Shown piece by piece: positions 43,850 to 52,499 of a stretch of DNA of 64,000 nt; the first letter of the stretch is position 1, and each line of letters starts with the position of its first letter. The DNA comes from Pseudomonas sp. CC120222-01a. GTDB taxonomy: Bacteria; Pseudomonadota; Gammaproteobacteria; Pseudomonadales; Pseudomonadaceae. Below the pieces are notes generated by a model that worked only from the letters and a program-made list of their open reading frames with translations, had not been told where the DNA came from and ran no database searches. The translations under genes and the position numbers were made by a program. The stretch covers positions 21,738-85,737 of the forward strand of contig NZ_QEQQ01000024.1 in assembly GCF_003097235.1 (NCBI RefSeq), in the 5' to 3' direction.

Positions 43850-44920
43850 ATGCGTATTCTGGTTCTTCCCTGCGATGGTATCGGTCCTGAAATCGTCGAG
43901 TCCTCGATGTCGGCATTGCATGCCGTCAACAAAAAATTCGACCTCGGCCTGAGCTTCGATTATGACGACGTCGGCTTCGTCAGCCTGGAAAAGTACGGCA
44001 CCACCCTGCGTGACGAAGTGCTGGAAAAAGCCAAGACCTACGACGGCATCATCCTGGGCACCCAATCCCATGCCGACTACCCGGCGCCGGAAAAGGGCGG
44101 CCGCAACGTTTCCGCCGGCTTCCGCATCGGCCTTGATCTGTACGCCAACGTCCGCCCAGCGCGTACACGCTCCTTCATCGAGTCGAACATGAAGCCAGGC
44201 AAAAGCATGGACCTGGTGATCATGCGCGAAGCCACCGAAGGCTTCTACCCAGACCGCAACATGTCCCGCGGCTGGGGTGAAGTCATGCCATCGCCGGACA
44301 TGGCACTGTCGACCCGCAAGATCACTCGCCATTGCAGCGAACGTATTGCCCGCCGCGCCTTCGAGCTGGCCATGAAGCGCAACCGCAAGGTCACCGCCAT
44401 CCACAAGGCCAACAGCTTCCACATGACCGATGGCCTGTTCCTGGAATGCGTTCGCAACGTTGCCAAGGACTTCCCGGAAGTGCAACTCGACGACCTGCTG
44501 GTCGACGCCTCCACTGCCCACCTGGTGCGCAGCCCGGAGCGCTTCGACGTACTGGTTGCCACCAACTTCTATGGCGACATCATCAGCGACCTGGCCAGCG
44601 AGCTGTCCGGCAGCCTCGGCCTGGCCGGTTCCACCATGCACAGCGACATCCACTGCTGCGCCCAGGCTCAGCACGGTTCGGCTCCGGACATCGCCGGTCA
44701 GGACAAGGCCAACCCGGTTTCGATGATCCTGTCGGTCGCGATGCTGCTGCAGTGGATGGGTGAGCAACACGCCAAACCTGCACTGGGTGTAGCGGGCAAG
44801 GCCATGGAGCAAGCAGTCGACGCCGTTCTGGAAGACCCGGCCAAACGCACTGCCGACCTGGGCGGCAAGCTGGGTTGCCGCGCCTTCGGTGAGGCCGTCG
44901 CCGCAGTCATAGCTGGCTGA
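43850..44920 (+). CDS. Isopropylmalate/tartrate dehydrogenase-family beta-decarboxylating dehydrogenase
   Basis: A 356-aa NAD(P)-dependent metal enzyme. It shows LPCDGIGPEIVESS at the start, ANVRPARTRSFIESN, the active-site segment IMREATEGFYPDRN (about residues 125-138), the helper Lys in VTAIHKANSFHMTDG and the metal Asp residues in NFYGDIISDLASELSGSLGL. The family oxidises the hydroxyl of malate-like acids and often decarboxylates. Next to otnK and otnC it may oxidise a tetronate to 3-oxo-tetronate (inference), since neither LtnD nor OtnI is present. The ATG at 43850 has GGAGAG; a GTG directly before it is in frame. Confidence 0.85.
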   Translation: MRILVLPCDGIGPEIVESSMSALHAVNKKFDLGLSFDYDDVGFVSLEKYGTTLRDEVLEKAKTYDGIILGTQSHADYPAPEKGGRNVSAGFRIGLDLYANVRPARTRSFIESNMKPGKSMDLVIMREATEGFYPDRNMSRGWGEVMPSPDMALSTRKITRHCSERIARRAFELAMKRNRKVTAIHKANSFHMTDGLFLECVRNVAKDFPEVQLDDLLVDASTAHLVRSPERFDVLVATNFYGDIISDLASELSGSLGLAGSTMHSDIHCCAQAQHGSAPDIAGQDKANPVSMILSVAMLLQWMGEQHAKPALGVAGKAMEQAVDAVLEDPAKRTADLGGKLGCRAFGEAVAAVIAG

Positions 44921-45001
44921 TCGACCCGCCTTCCTCCGCAGCAGAAGCTTGCCCGCCTCGTCGCCGACTTGCCCGCCACCTCTCGGGCAAGCTGGCGCGT
45001 T

Positions 45002-45025
45002 CGCGGGCAAGCCCGCTCCCATCAG
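45002..45025. repeat. REP element upstream of otnK
   Basis: CGCGGGCAAGCCCGCTCCCA is a REP core seen widely in Pseudomonas intergenic DNA. It lies with a weaker GGGCAAGCTGGC copy at about 44985, between the dehydrogenase and otnK. A related partial copy occurs near 4370. Confidence 0.7.
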
Positions 45026-45059
45026 GAGCATTTCCCCAGCCTCATTGGAGTATCCGGCC

Positions 45060-46331
45060 TTGAACCAACCTCTACTCGGCTGCATCGCCGATGACTTCAC
45101 CGGTGGTACCGACCTCGCCAGCATGCTGGTACGCGGTGGCATGCGCACCCTGCAGGTGATCGGTGTGCCTGAAGGCCCGATCGATGCGGACGTCGACGCC
45201 GTGGTCATCGCGCTCAAATCTCGCACCCTACCCGCCGCAGAAGCAGTTGAAGAATCTCTGGCTGCTCTCGCCTGGCTCAAGCAGGCCGGCTGCCGCCAGT
45301 TTTTCTTCAAGTACTGCTCCACTTTCGACTCCACCGCTGAAGGCAACATTGGCCCGGTAGCCGATGCCTTGCTCAATGCACTGGACAGCCAGTTCGCCTT
45401 GGCATGCCCCGCTTTCCCTGAGAACCAACGCACACTGTTCAACGGTTACCTGTTCGTTGGCGACGTACTGCTCAGCGAATCCGGCATGCGCAACCATCCG
45501 TTGACACCGATGACCGATGCCAATCTGGTGCGCGTGCTGCAACAGCAAACCTCACGCAAGGTCGGCCTGATCCCGCACTCGGTGGTCAACCAAGGCGCGA
45601 CCGCTACCCGCCAGGCATTCGCACAAGCCCAAGCAGAGGGCTGTGGCTACACCATCGTCGATGCCACCAGCAACCTGGACCTCAAGGTCATCGGCGAAGC
45701 CGCGGCTGACCACGTACTTATCACCGGCGGCTCGGGCGTTGCCCTTGGTCTGCCAGACAATTTCAAGCGCGCCGGGCTGCTGCCTGATGCCTCATCCGCT
45801 GCTGAGCTGCCCCACATGGAAGGTCTTTCGGCGGTGCTTTCTGGCAGTTGCTCGATTGCCACCAACGGTCAGGTCGAACAATGGCAGCAAAGCGGCCGCC
45901 CGAGCTTCGCCTTTGACCCACTGCGTCTCGCTGACGGCCATGACCAAGTCGCCGAGGCACTGGACTGGGCTCGGCCACTACTGAACCAAGGGCCAGTGTT
46001 GATTTATGGCAGCGCCAAACCTGAAGCGGTCAAAGCCGTACAGGAGCGCTTGGGTGTGACTGCCGCTGGCGAAATCGTCGAACGAGCGCTTGCGCAAACC
46101 GCCTTGGGCCTGCGAGACCTGGGCGTCAATACCTTCGTGGTGGCTGGCGGCGAAACCTCCGGCGCGGTGGTGAAGGCTTTGGGCGTCGATGCGCTGCGTA
46201 TTGGCGAAACAATCGATCCGGGGGTGCCATGGACTCTGGGGATGGGCCAACACCCGGTGGCGCTGGCTCTCAAATCCGGTAACTTCGGTACCCGTGATTT
46301 CTTCAGCAAAGCTTTGGAGCTGGCGCCATGA
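45060..46331 (+). CDS. otnK: 3-oxo-tetronate kinase (DUF1537 family)
   Basis: A 423-aa kinase with a TTG start preceded by GGAG 8 bases upstream. The start MNQPLLGCIADDFTGGTDLASMLVRGGM has the DUF1537 N-terminal DDFTG motif. FFFKYCSTFDSTAEGNIG and CPAFPENQRTLFNGYLFVGD, ESGMRNHPLTPMTD are highly typical of OtnK. The C-terminal domain binds nucleotide (AGGETSGAVVKALG, VPWTLGMG). It phosphorylates 3-oxo-tetronate at O4 (established for OtnK); D-threonate or D-erythronate kinases are close relatives. The stop overlaps otnC by 4 bases, matching the known pair. Confidence 0.9.
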   Translation: MNQPLLGCIADDFTGGTDLASMLVRGGMRTLQVIGVPEGPIDADVDAVVIALKSRTLPAAEAVEESLAALAWLKQAGCRQFFFKYCSTFDSTAEGNIGPVADALLNALDSQFALACPAFPENQRTLFNGYLFVGDVLLSESGMRNHPLTPMTDANLVRVLQQQTSRKVGLIPHSVVNQGATATRQAFAQAQAEGCGYTIVDATSNLDLKVIGEAAADHVLITGGSGVALGLPDNFKRAGLLPDASSAAELPHMEGLSAVLSGSCSIATNGQVEQWQQSGRPSFAFDPLRLADGHDQVAEALDWARPLLNQGPVLIYGSAKPEAVKAVQERLGVTAAGEIVERALAQTALGLRDLGVNTFVVAGGETSGAVVKALGVDALRIGETIDPGVPWTLGMGQHPVALALKSGNFGTRDFFSKALELAP

Positions 46332-46963
46332 ACGAGAACAAGGAGCGGGAACAGATCGTCCTGCTGGGCAAGTCCATGTACGACCGCGGCTTGACCCACG
46401 GCGGCACTGGCAATATCAGCGTACGCCTGGACGATGGCTGGCTGCTGACACCAACCGGCTCCTCGTTGGGCCGACTGGACCCTGCACGCCTGACCAAGCT
46501 CGACTGGGATGGCCGACACATCAGCGGCGACAAGCCGTCCAAAGAGCTCATGCTGCACCTGGCAATGTACCAAGAGCGCCCTACCAGCGGGGCAGTGGTG
46601 CATTTGCACTCCACGCACTCGGTGGCGGTCTCGGTGCTCGACGGCCTGGACCCGGATGATCTGCTGCCTGCGATCACGGCCTACTACGCCATGCGCGTCG
46701 GCAAACTGCCGCTGGTGCCGTACTACGCGCCGGGCGATCCCGCCCTGGCCGAAGCGGTGCGATCATTCTCCAGCAAGCACCACGCCATGCTTCTTGCGCA
46801 TCATGGTCCGGTGGTGGCCGGCAGCGACCTGAACGCGGCTGTCGATGCCACCGAGGAGCTCGAGGCGACAGCGCAACTGTTCCTGCTGATTTTCCAGCAC
46901 AAGTTCAAGACGCTGACACCTGAGCAGATTGCCGAACTGCGTCGTCTCTACCCACTGAAGTGA
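46328..46963 (+). CDS. otnC: 3-oxo-tetronate 4-phosphate decarboxylase (class II aldolase fold)
   Basis: A 211-aa protein of the aldolase II/adducin fold. Metal ligands are seen in VVHLHSTHSVAV (about residues 95-105) and a later His in MLLAHHGPVVAG. GGTGNISVRLDDGWLLTPTG is the phosphate-binding start. With OtnK it releases CO2 from 3-oxo-tetronate 4-phosphate to give dihydroxyacetone phosphate (established for OtnC). The gene is translationally coupled to otnK and followed by the AbrB-type membrane protein after 7 bases. Confidence 0.9.
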   Translation: MNENKEREQIVLLGKSMYDRGLTHGGTGNISVRLDDGWLLTPTGSSLGRLDPARLTKLDWDGRHISGDKPSKELMLHLAMYQERPTSGAVVHLHSTHSVAVSVLDGLDPDDLLPAITAYYAMRVGKLPLVPYYAPGDPALAEAVRSFSSKHHAMLLAHHGPVVAGSDLNAAVDATEELEATAQLFLLIFQHKFKTLTPEQIAELRRLYPLK

Positions 46964-46970
46964 TGATCCC

Positions 46971-48035
46971 ATGCTTGCAAGCCTGAAAACCTGGTGGGCC
47001 ACACCCCTGGTAGGTATTGTCGGCGCGCTTCTGGCCAGTGCCGCGCACTGGCCACTGCCCTGGATCATCGGCTCGATGCTGGCGGTTATCTTTGTACGCT
47101 GCAGCGGGTGGTTGATCGCCGAAATCCCGAACGGACGCAAATCAGGCCAGTGGATGATCGCTACCTCCATCGGCCTGCACTTTACCCAACCCGTGGTACA
47201 GGAGATCGCCAGCCACTTCCCCATGATGCTCGCTGCAGCGTTTCTGACCTTGCTGCTGGCCTTGATCGGTATTGCCGTGATGCGTCGCCAGGGCATGGGC
47301 CTGACCACTGCCTACTTCGCCTTCATGCCGGCCAACTTTGCGGAAATGATCCAATTGGGCATGCGCTACCGCGCCGATGTCAGCCAGATCGCTGCTGCCC
47401 ATAGCATTCGCCTGGTGCTGATCGTGCTCAGCGTGCCACCGGCAATGTTTCTGTTGATGCAGCTCAGTCCCGGTGCAGTTCAGCCGAGACCACCCGCCGA
47501 GTGGCAGTGGCTCGGACCAATGCTCATCGGTGGCGCGCTGGTGGCGTTGGCCTGGAAGCGCTTGGGTCTGCCCAACCCTTGGATGTTCGGTCCGATGGCC
47601 CTGTGTGCCGGCCTGACAGCATCGTTCGACCTGCGAACCGCCCTGCCGGTCGAGCTTAGCCAATACGGCCAGCTGATGATTGGCTGCGCCCTGGGCAGCT
47701 TCTTCGATCGAGGGTTTTTCCGCCGCTCACCGCTGTACCTGATCAAGGTGGTGGTCTTCACCTTGACCATGATCGCGAGCACCTTCCTGTTCGCCTGGGG
47801 CTTTGGCTGGCTGACAGGTATGCCCGTACTGTCGCTGGCACTCGGCATGATGCCCGGCAGTAGCACCGAAATGTACCTGACCGCCGAAGCGCTACACCTG
47901 GGAGCGGGAATGGTCACGGCGATGCAGATCATGCGCTTGATAGTCGTAATGCTGTGCGCCGAGCCACTGCTCAAGTTCTGGCTGGCGCGCCAGGAACGAA
48001 CTGTCGCATCCCGCCAGCAAGACAACAGTGACTGA
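46971..48035 (+). CDS. AbrB-family membrane protein, putative transporter
   Basis: A 354-aa integral membrane protein with about ten hydrophobic segments. The start SLKTWWATPLVGIVGALLASAAHWPLPWIIGSMLAVIF and the repeat GFGWLTGMPVLSLALGMMPGSSTEMYLTAEAL are typical of the AbrB/'ammonia monooxygenase' membrane family, often found with acid-catabolic genes. The name does not reflect a proven role. I infer transport of an organic acid. It ends 4 bases before the convergent GntR gene. Confidence 0.8.
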   Translation: MLASLKTWWATPLVGIVGALLASAAHWPLPWIIGSMLAVIFVRCSGWLIAEIPNGRKSGQWMIATSIGLHFTQPVVQEIASHFPMMLAAAFLTLLLALIGIAVMRRQGMGLTTAYFAFMPANFAEMIQLGMRYRADVSQIAAAHSIRLVLIVLSVPPAMFLLMQLSPGAVQPRPPAEWQWLGPMLIGGALVALAWKRLGLPNPWMFGPMALCAGLTASFDLRTALPVELSQYGQLMIGCALGSFFDRGFFRRSPLYLIKVVVFTLTMIASTFLFAWGFGWLTGMPVLSLALGMMPGSSTEMYLTAEALHLGAGMVTAMQIMRLIVVMLCAEPLLKFWLARQERTVASRQQDNSD

Positions 48036-48039
48036 CGCG

Positions 48040-48978
48040 TCAGAGCGCAGGCGCCTCGCTCTCAAGCTGCTCGGCGGGTGTCTGCGCCGCGCGACGCAGT
48101 TCGAGGATCGGCGACTTACGCGCGAACGAACCGCTGAGATGCCGTTTCATCAAATGCGCGGCCTCCAGGTTATTACCCTCCTCCACCAGCTCCACCATTC
48201 GCAAGTGCTCGGCACACTGGGTGTATAGGCGCTTGCGGTCGATCATGGAGCGGTACTCCAGCAGTCGACGCATGTTGTTCAGTTGCTTGAGGATCATCTG
48301 ATACAACGGATTGCCGGACAGCTTGATCAGCTCTTCATGGAAGCGGATGCCGGACTTGAGCAAGACATCGGCAGGCAGCGTGTCGATGCCGCCGGCAAGC
48401 AGGTCCTTTTGCTCCTTCTTCAAGCGCCGCAGCACGTCGAGGTCGTAGTGGAAATCGCTTTCCAGCAGCGCCGCTGGCTCGATCAGCGAACGTACCTTGT
48501 AGATCTGCTGCAACGTCTCGGGGGTTTTCGCGACATCCAGAAAGCGCCAACCATAACCGGGCTTGGGCTCGGCCCAGCCGACCTTTGCCGCCCGGTTGAG
48601 GATGTCGATGACCTGGAACTTGGTCAGGTCATAGCGCTCGCGCAGATATTTTTCAGTCACCTCGGACGGAATTGCGTCGTTGAGCCAGTCCTCGGACAAC
48701 TTGTAATACTCGGGCGGCTCTTCTGTGGCGGTGATTTCGTCAAGCGTCTCGGCAGCACCTTCCGGGATGCCGAGCACGAAAAACCCGCGGTTGGGGAACT
48801 GCTCCAACACACCTTGCTCGGCCAGCACGGTCAAGGCCTCCCGGGCTGGCGAGCGCGACACGTGAAAATCATCGGCGACTTTCTGCGCACTCAAGTGCGA
48901 ACCGGTGCTGATATCGCCAAGCTGGATCTTATGCTTGATGTCGAAAACGATTCGCTGAACGAGCGTGCTGGATGCCAT
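48040..48978 (-). CDS. GntR-type regulator with two winged helices and FCD domain
   Basis: A 312-aa regulator starting MASSTLVQRIVFDIKHKIQLGD. The first winged helix (about 1-70) ends VSRSPAREALTVLAEQGVLEQFPNRGFFV. A second helix-turn-helix lies at about 110-165 (TEKYLRERYDLTKFQVIDILNRAAKVGWAEPKPGYGWRF). An FCD-type ligand domain follows (VRSLIEPAALLESDFHYDLDVLRRLKKEQ, FHEELIKLSGNPLYQMILKQLNNMRRLLEYR). Ordinary FadR-type proteins have only the first. It is convergent with the otnK series. Its probable targets are the neighbouring operons. Confidence 0.88.
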   Translation of the reverse strand: MASSTLVQRIVFDIKHKIQLGDISTGSHLSAQKVADDFHVSRSPAREALTVLAEQGVLEQFPNRGFFVLGIPEGAAETLDEITATEEPPEYYKLSEDWLNDAIPSEVTEKYLRERYDLTKFQVIDILNRAAKVGWAEPKPGYGWRFLDVAKTPETLQQIYKVRSLIEPAALLESDFHYDLDVLRRLKKEQKDLLAGGIDTLPADVLLKSGIRFHEELIKLSGNPLYQMILKQLNNMRRLLEYRSMIDRKRLYTQCAEHLRMVELVEEGNNLEAAHLMKRHLSGSFARKSPILELRRAAQTPAEQLESEAPAL

Positions 48979-49090
48979 AGCTATGAACCAAAAGTCGAAG
49001 AAGCCTGGGTGGGCGGCGTCCAATCCTTTGTTTATCGGCGCCAATAAGTGCAAGTATACGCGAAGATGCTGGTACTTCGTCAGACCCGAC

Positions 49091-50722
49091 TCATTCAGCC
49101 ATCATGCGAAATTGTCGCACCAGCTCGGTCAGCTCGAGGGCAAGCCGCGCCAGCGACTGGCTTGCCGCCGAGGTCTGCAGCGCACCCGCCGAGGTCTGAA
49201 TCGACAACTTCCGAATGGCCAAGAGGTTGCGGTCGGTACTCCTGGCCACCTGCGCCTGTTCGGATGCAGCACTGCTAATGACCTGGTTGCGCTCGTTCAT
49301 CTGCTCGCTGCTCGACAGCAGCGTCTGCAGAGCCACACAGGCTGCCTCGGCCAAGGCCAGCGTCTCTTGGGTACGGCTCGTGCTGGCGTGCATGGTGTGA
49401 ACCGCCATGCTGGTTTCACGCTGCATGGAAGTGATCATGGCTTCGATTTCACGCGTGGACTCCGCTGTCCGATGAGCCAGGCCACGCACTTCGTCGGCGA
49501 CCACCGCGAACCCGCGGCCCGCCTCCCCCGCCCGGGCGGCCTCGATGGCTGCATTGAGGGCCAGCAGATTGGTCTGTTCGGCGATTGTCCGGATCACATC
49601 CAGCACTCGGCCAATGCCCTGTGCCGCTTCGCTCAAACCCTGTACCTGGTCAGCACTGGCAAGCACCTCGCGGATCAGATCATTGAGCGAAAGCAGCGCC
49701 TCGTCCATTTTCTGCTTACCGGCGAACGCTGTTTCACGCGACTCATGGGAAAGCCTGGAGGCCAGTGCCGCATTCTGGGCGACATGCTCGGTGGCACTGG
49801 TCATCTGGGTCACCGCCGTGGCTGCCTGCTCGATCTCGGCATGCTGCATCTGATTGTCCCGACGCCCCTCGTCGGTAACCGCCGTGAGCTCTTCGGCAGC
49901 GGCTGCCAACTGGGTCGACGACCCATCGATTTGCCGGAGCGTCTGTTGCAGGCTCGTCTGCATGTGCTGCAAGGCTAGAATCAGACGGGTCGCCTCATCG
50001 TTTCCTGTGGCCAAGATGTCCTGCGTCAGGTCTGCGTTGGCAATTCTCTCAGCGGCCTGCAGGGCATACTTCAAGGGTGCGGTGATACTCCTGGTCAGTA
50101 ACCAGGCGATCAGTACCGTGCAAATGAATACGAGCACCAGGACCAGGGCAACGCCCTTGAGCGCACTGGCATAGGCGGCTTCGGACCTCTGACTGGCCTG
50201 CTGGGCGCCGGCATCCGCTTGCTCGATCAGCGCATCGAACTGGCGGGTCATTTCGTCGTAGGCATCACGTACCGACATCAGGTACGCACGCGCCCCTTCC
50301 TTGTCGCCCGTGCGCGACACCGCCAGCAAGGCGTCATGATGTTTGGCATACCCATCAAGGCTATGGACGAACGCTTGCAACTCCCGACGCTCTTGCTCGG
50401 TCTGCAGTAACTGCGCATAGCGCTGCATCTGCTCGCGAACCTGCCGCAAGCGGCCTGCCGTGCGTTCTTCGTAGGTTTGCATCTGCTCCGGACTGACCGA
50501 AAGAATGTGTTGCATCGAACCCATGCGGTAACGGTTGAGGGCCGCATTGGCAGTGCCCAAGGCACGCACCCGCTGCAGCCAGTTATCCTTGATGTCGAGC
50601 GCTTCAGCCTGCACCTCATGGATTTGCTGCAGCGCAAACACACCGAGTAAGGCGCTCAGCAGAGCGAGACAGGCAAACCCCAAGGCAGCCCGTGGCCCCA
50701 CCGCAATCAATCTGATGTTCAT
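49091..50722 (-). CDS. Methyl-accepting chemotaxis protein
   Basis: A 543-aa chemoreceptor. Membrane segments are at about 8-30 and 188-210, enclosing a helical periplasmic sensor of about 155 residues (four-helix type). A HAMP domain follows at 210-265 (LTRSITAPLKYALQAAERIANADLTQDI). The signalling tip holds FAVVADEVRGLAHRTAESTREIEAMI near residue 405. It should report the presence of a small periplasmic ligand to the flagellar system. It lies 105 bases downstream of an OprD porin in the same direction, suggesting joint expression and a shared ligand (inference). Confidence 0.92.
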   Translation of the reverse strand: MNIRLIAVGPRAALGFACLALLSALLGVFALQQIHEVQAEALDIKDNWLQRVRALGTANAALNRYRMGSMQHILSVSPEQMQTYEERTAGRLRQVREQMQRYAQLLQTEQERRELQAFVHSLDGYAKHHDALLAVSRTGDKEGARAYLMSVRDAYDEMTRQFDALIEQADAGAQQASQRSEAAYASALKGVALVLVLVFICTVLIAWLLTRSITAPLKYALQAAERIANADLTQDILATGNDEATRLILALQHMQTSLQQTLRQIDGSSTQLAAAAEELTAVTDEGRRDNQMQHAEIEQAATAVTQMTSATEHVAQNAALASRLSHESRETAFAGKQKMDEALLSLNDLIREVLASADQVQGLSEAAQGIGRVLDVIRTIAEQTNLLALNAAIEAARAGEAGRGFAVVADEVRGLAHRTAESTREIEAMITSMQRETSMAVHTMHASTSRTQETLALAEAACVALQTLLSSSEQMNERNQVISSAASEQAQVARSTDRNLLAIRKLSIQTSAGALQTSAASQSLARLALELTELVRQFRMMAE

Positions 50723-50827
50723 AAGCCAGGTATTCCTTTGTTCCCGGAACGGGTATCGCCGCGATGGCTCGCGCCGATACCAGGCCTGCTCGCAAGCCTG
50801 GTATCGATCAACCAGCCCTGAGAGGGG

Positions 50828-52126
50828 TCAGAACAGCTCGAGTGGGTACTCGACAATTACCCGCACTTCGTCCACATCACCTTCTGCCTGGGCCTCGTTG
50901 GCCCTGTGGGTGGTGTGTCGCAGTCGCAGCGAGAGGTCCTTGGCAGCACCCGACTGAACGACGTAGCGCAAATCGAAGTTGCGCTCCCAGTGCTTGCCGT
51001 CCTCGCCTTGCAGCCCGGCATATCCTCCCAGCGGATCAGCCTTGCTGCCATCGATGTGGTCACCTTTGAGGTAGCGCGCAGAGAACTTCAGACCTGGCAC
51101 ACCGTAGCTGGCGAAATCGAGGTCGTAACGCACCTGCCAAGACCGCTCGTTGGCACCGTTGAAGTCCGAGTAGTTGACCGAGTTGGCGAGAAAGATCGAA
51201 TCACCCCCGACGAAGTCGAACGGTGTGTTGCCATCGACATGCTGATGGGCGAGTGTCAGCTTGTGGGCACCGAAGGTGTAACCCAGTGCAAGGCTGTAGG
51301 TGGTGTTGTCGATCTCACCCTGCAGCGCTTTGCCCGTGTCGCGGGTTTTGTAGAGGTTCGCATCAAAATCAAGCGCTTGAGTGTCGGTCAACGGCAACGT
51401 GTAATTCAGGTTGCCGTAATATTGATGCCAGGTCTCCTCGAAATCCGACGCGTACAAGCTGGCGCTGAGCTGTTTGCTCAGAGCGTAGGTGCCCCCGACA
51501 AAGTCGATGGATCGCCCGATGCGCCCTTCCCCGTAATTGAGGTAGAGATCCTCGTCCTGATTGCTCGAATTACGTAGCTTGTAGGCGGTGAAATGACCGG
51601 CCTGCAAGTCCAGGTCCTCGATCTCCTTGCTCTGCAGCAACAGGCCTGTTGCGGTTTCAGGCAACAGCCGCGAATCGCCGGTCGCGAACACCGGTGCCTC
51701 CGTGCGCATGTTGCCGTAGCGCAACTCGGTGTTCGATACACGCACTTTTACAGCAGCACCCGCACTGGAATAGTCATCCTCCGGCCGGTCATCACTGTCC
51801 ACCGGCAGAAGCCCGGCTCCGGAGCGTCCTCTCCCACTGTCCAGCTTCAAGCCCTGCAGACCGAAGGCATCCACACCGAAGCCAACGCTTCCTTGAGTGA
51901 AGCCCGACTCATAGAACGCCATGATGCCGTGCGCCCACTCCTCCCGATAACTCTGATCTCCCGGCGCTGCATCACGGAAATCGCGATTGAAGTAGAAATT
52001 GCGGTTGAGCAGGCGAAGGCTGCTGCCCTCCACGAAACCCTCTGACTCCGACTGTTCCGAAGCCTGCGCCATGGCACAGGCGAGCGAGACGGCCAGCGCG
52101 GTAACACCCTGGGTCACTACATGCAT
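50828..52126 (-). CDS. OprD-family outer membrane porin (copy 2)
   Basis: A 432-aa porin. The start at 52126 (MHVVTQGVTALAVSLACAMAQASEQS) gives a proper signal peptide and follows AGGAAAA; the longer frame to 52318 is not convincing. The mature start GFVEGSSLRLLNRNFYFNRDFRD is the OprD signature, and the protein ends in a barrel strand with terminal Phe (VIVEYPLELF). It differs clearly from copy 1. It probably admits the acid sensed by the chemoreceptor encoded next to it. Confidence 0.92.
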   Translation of the reverse strand: MHVVTQGVTALAVSLACAMAQASEQSESEGFVEGSSLRLLNRNFYFNRDFRDAAPGDQSYREEWAHGIMAFYESGFTQGSVGFGVDAFGLQGLKLDSGRGRSGAGLLPVDSDDRPEDDYSSAGAAVKVRVSNTELRYGNMRTEAPVFATGDSRLLPETATGLLLQSKEIEDLDLQAGHFTAYKLRNSSNQDEDLYLNYGEGRIGRSIDFVGGTYALSKQLSASLYASDFEETWHQYYGNLNYTLPLTDTQALDFDANLYKTRDTGKALQGEIDNTTYSLALGYTFGAHKLTLAHQHVDGNTPFDFVGGDSIFLANSVNYSDFNGANERSWQVRYDLDFASYGVPGLKFSARYLKGDHIDGSKADPLGGYAGLQGEDGKHWERNFDLRYVVQSGAAKDLSLRLRHTTHRANEAQAEGDVDEVRVIVEYPLELF

Positions 52127-52300
52127 CTTCAAATTTTCCTGGTTTAGAAATTGGTGCCCATGCCTGCCATTGCCGGGCTTTCTTGTTGTGAATCTAAACA
52201 AGCCATACGCCATACAGGCGCAACATCGACATGGTGGAGACGCCGGCAGGCAGTGCCGGAAACGAATGCTCGGCCAAGGGATGCTGACCAAAAATAACAT

Positions 52301-52318
52301 TGCATTTGCAAGTGTCAA
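52301..52318. promoter_or_regulatory. TGCAAGTG motif upstream of the second porin
   Basis: TTTGCAAGTGTCAATA lies about 180 bases upstream of the porin start and also in the divergent region with pyk. A near copy, ATGCAAGTGCAATT, is at 63112-63125 before the second GntR gene. Shared sequence in two promoter regions suggests a common regulator, possibly one of the GntR proteins. Confidence 0.35.
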
Positions 52319-52499
52319 TATGCGAATCTTTCTTCGACAGGCAATCCGCTCGAACGGAGCTATGAAGAGCTGCTTAGCGCTCGATTATTTTTGAAAAAAT
52401 CTCAGCCTGCGGTGTCAAGACGAGTACCGAAGAGCGGACTATCCGACTGATACAATTGCCTTTTTAAACTCATAAGTACGTTTTCAAGGAAGCTGAGCC

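Noticed and set aside
43817..45442. 541-codon leftward frame across the dehydrogenase and otnK genes
   Set aside because: It crosses two genes with strong family motifs on the other strand and shows none of its own.
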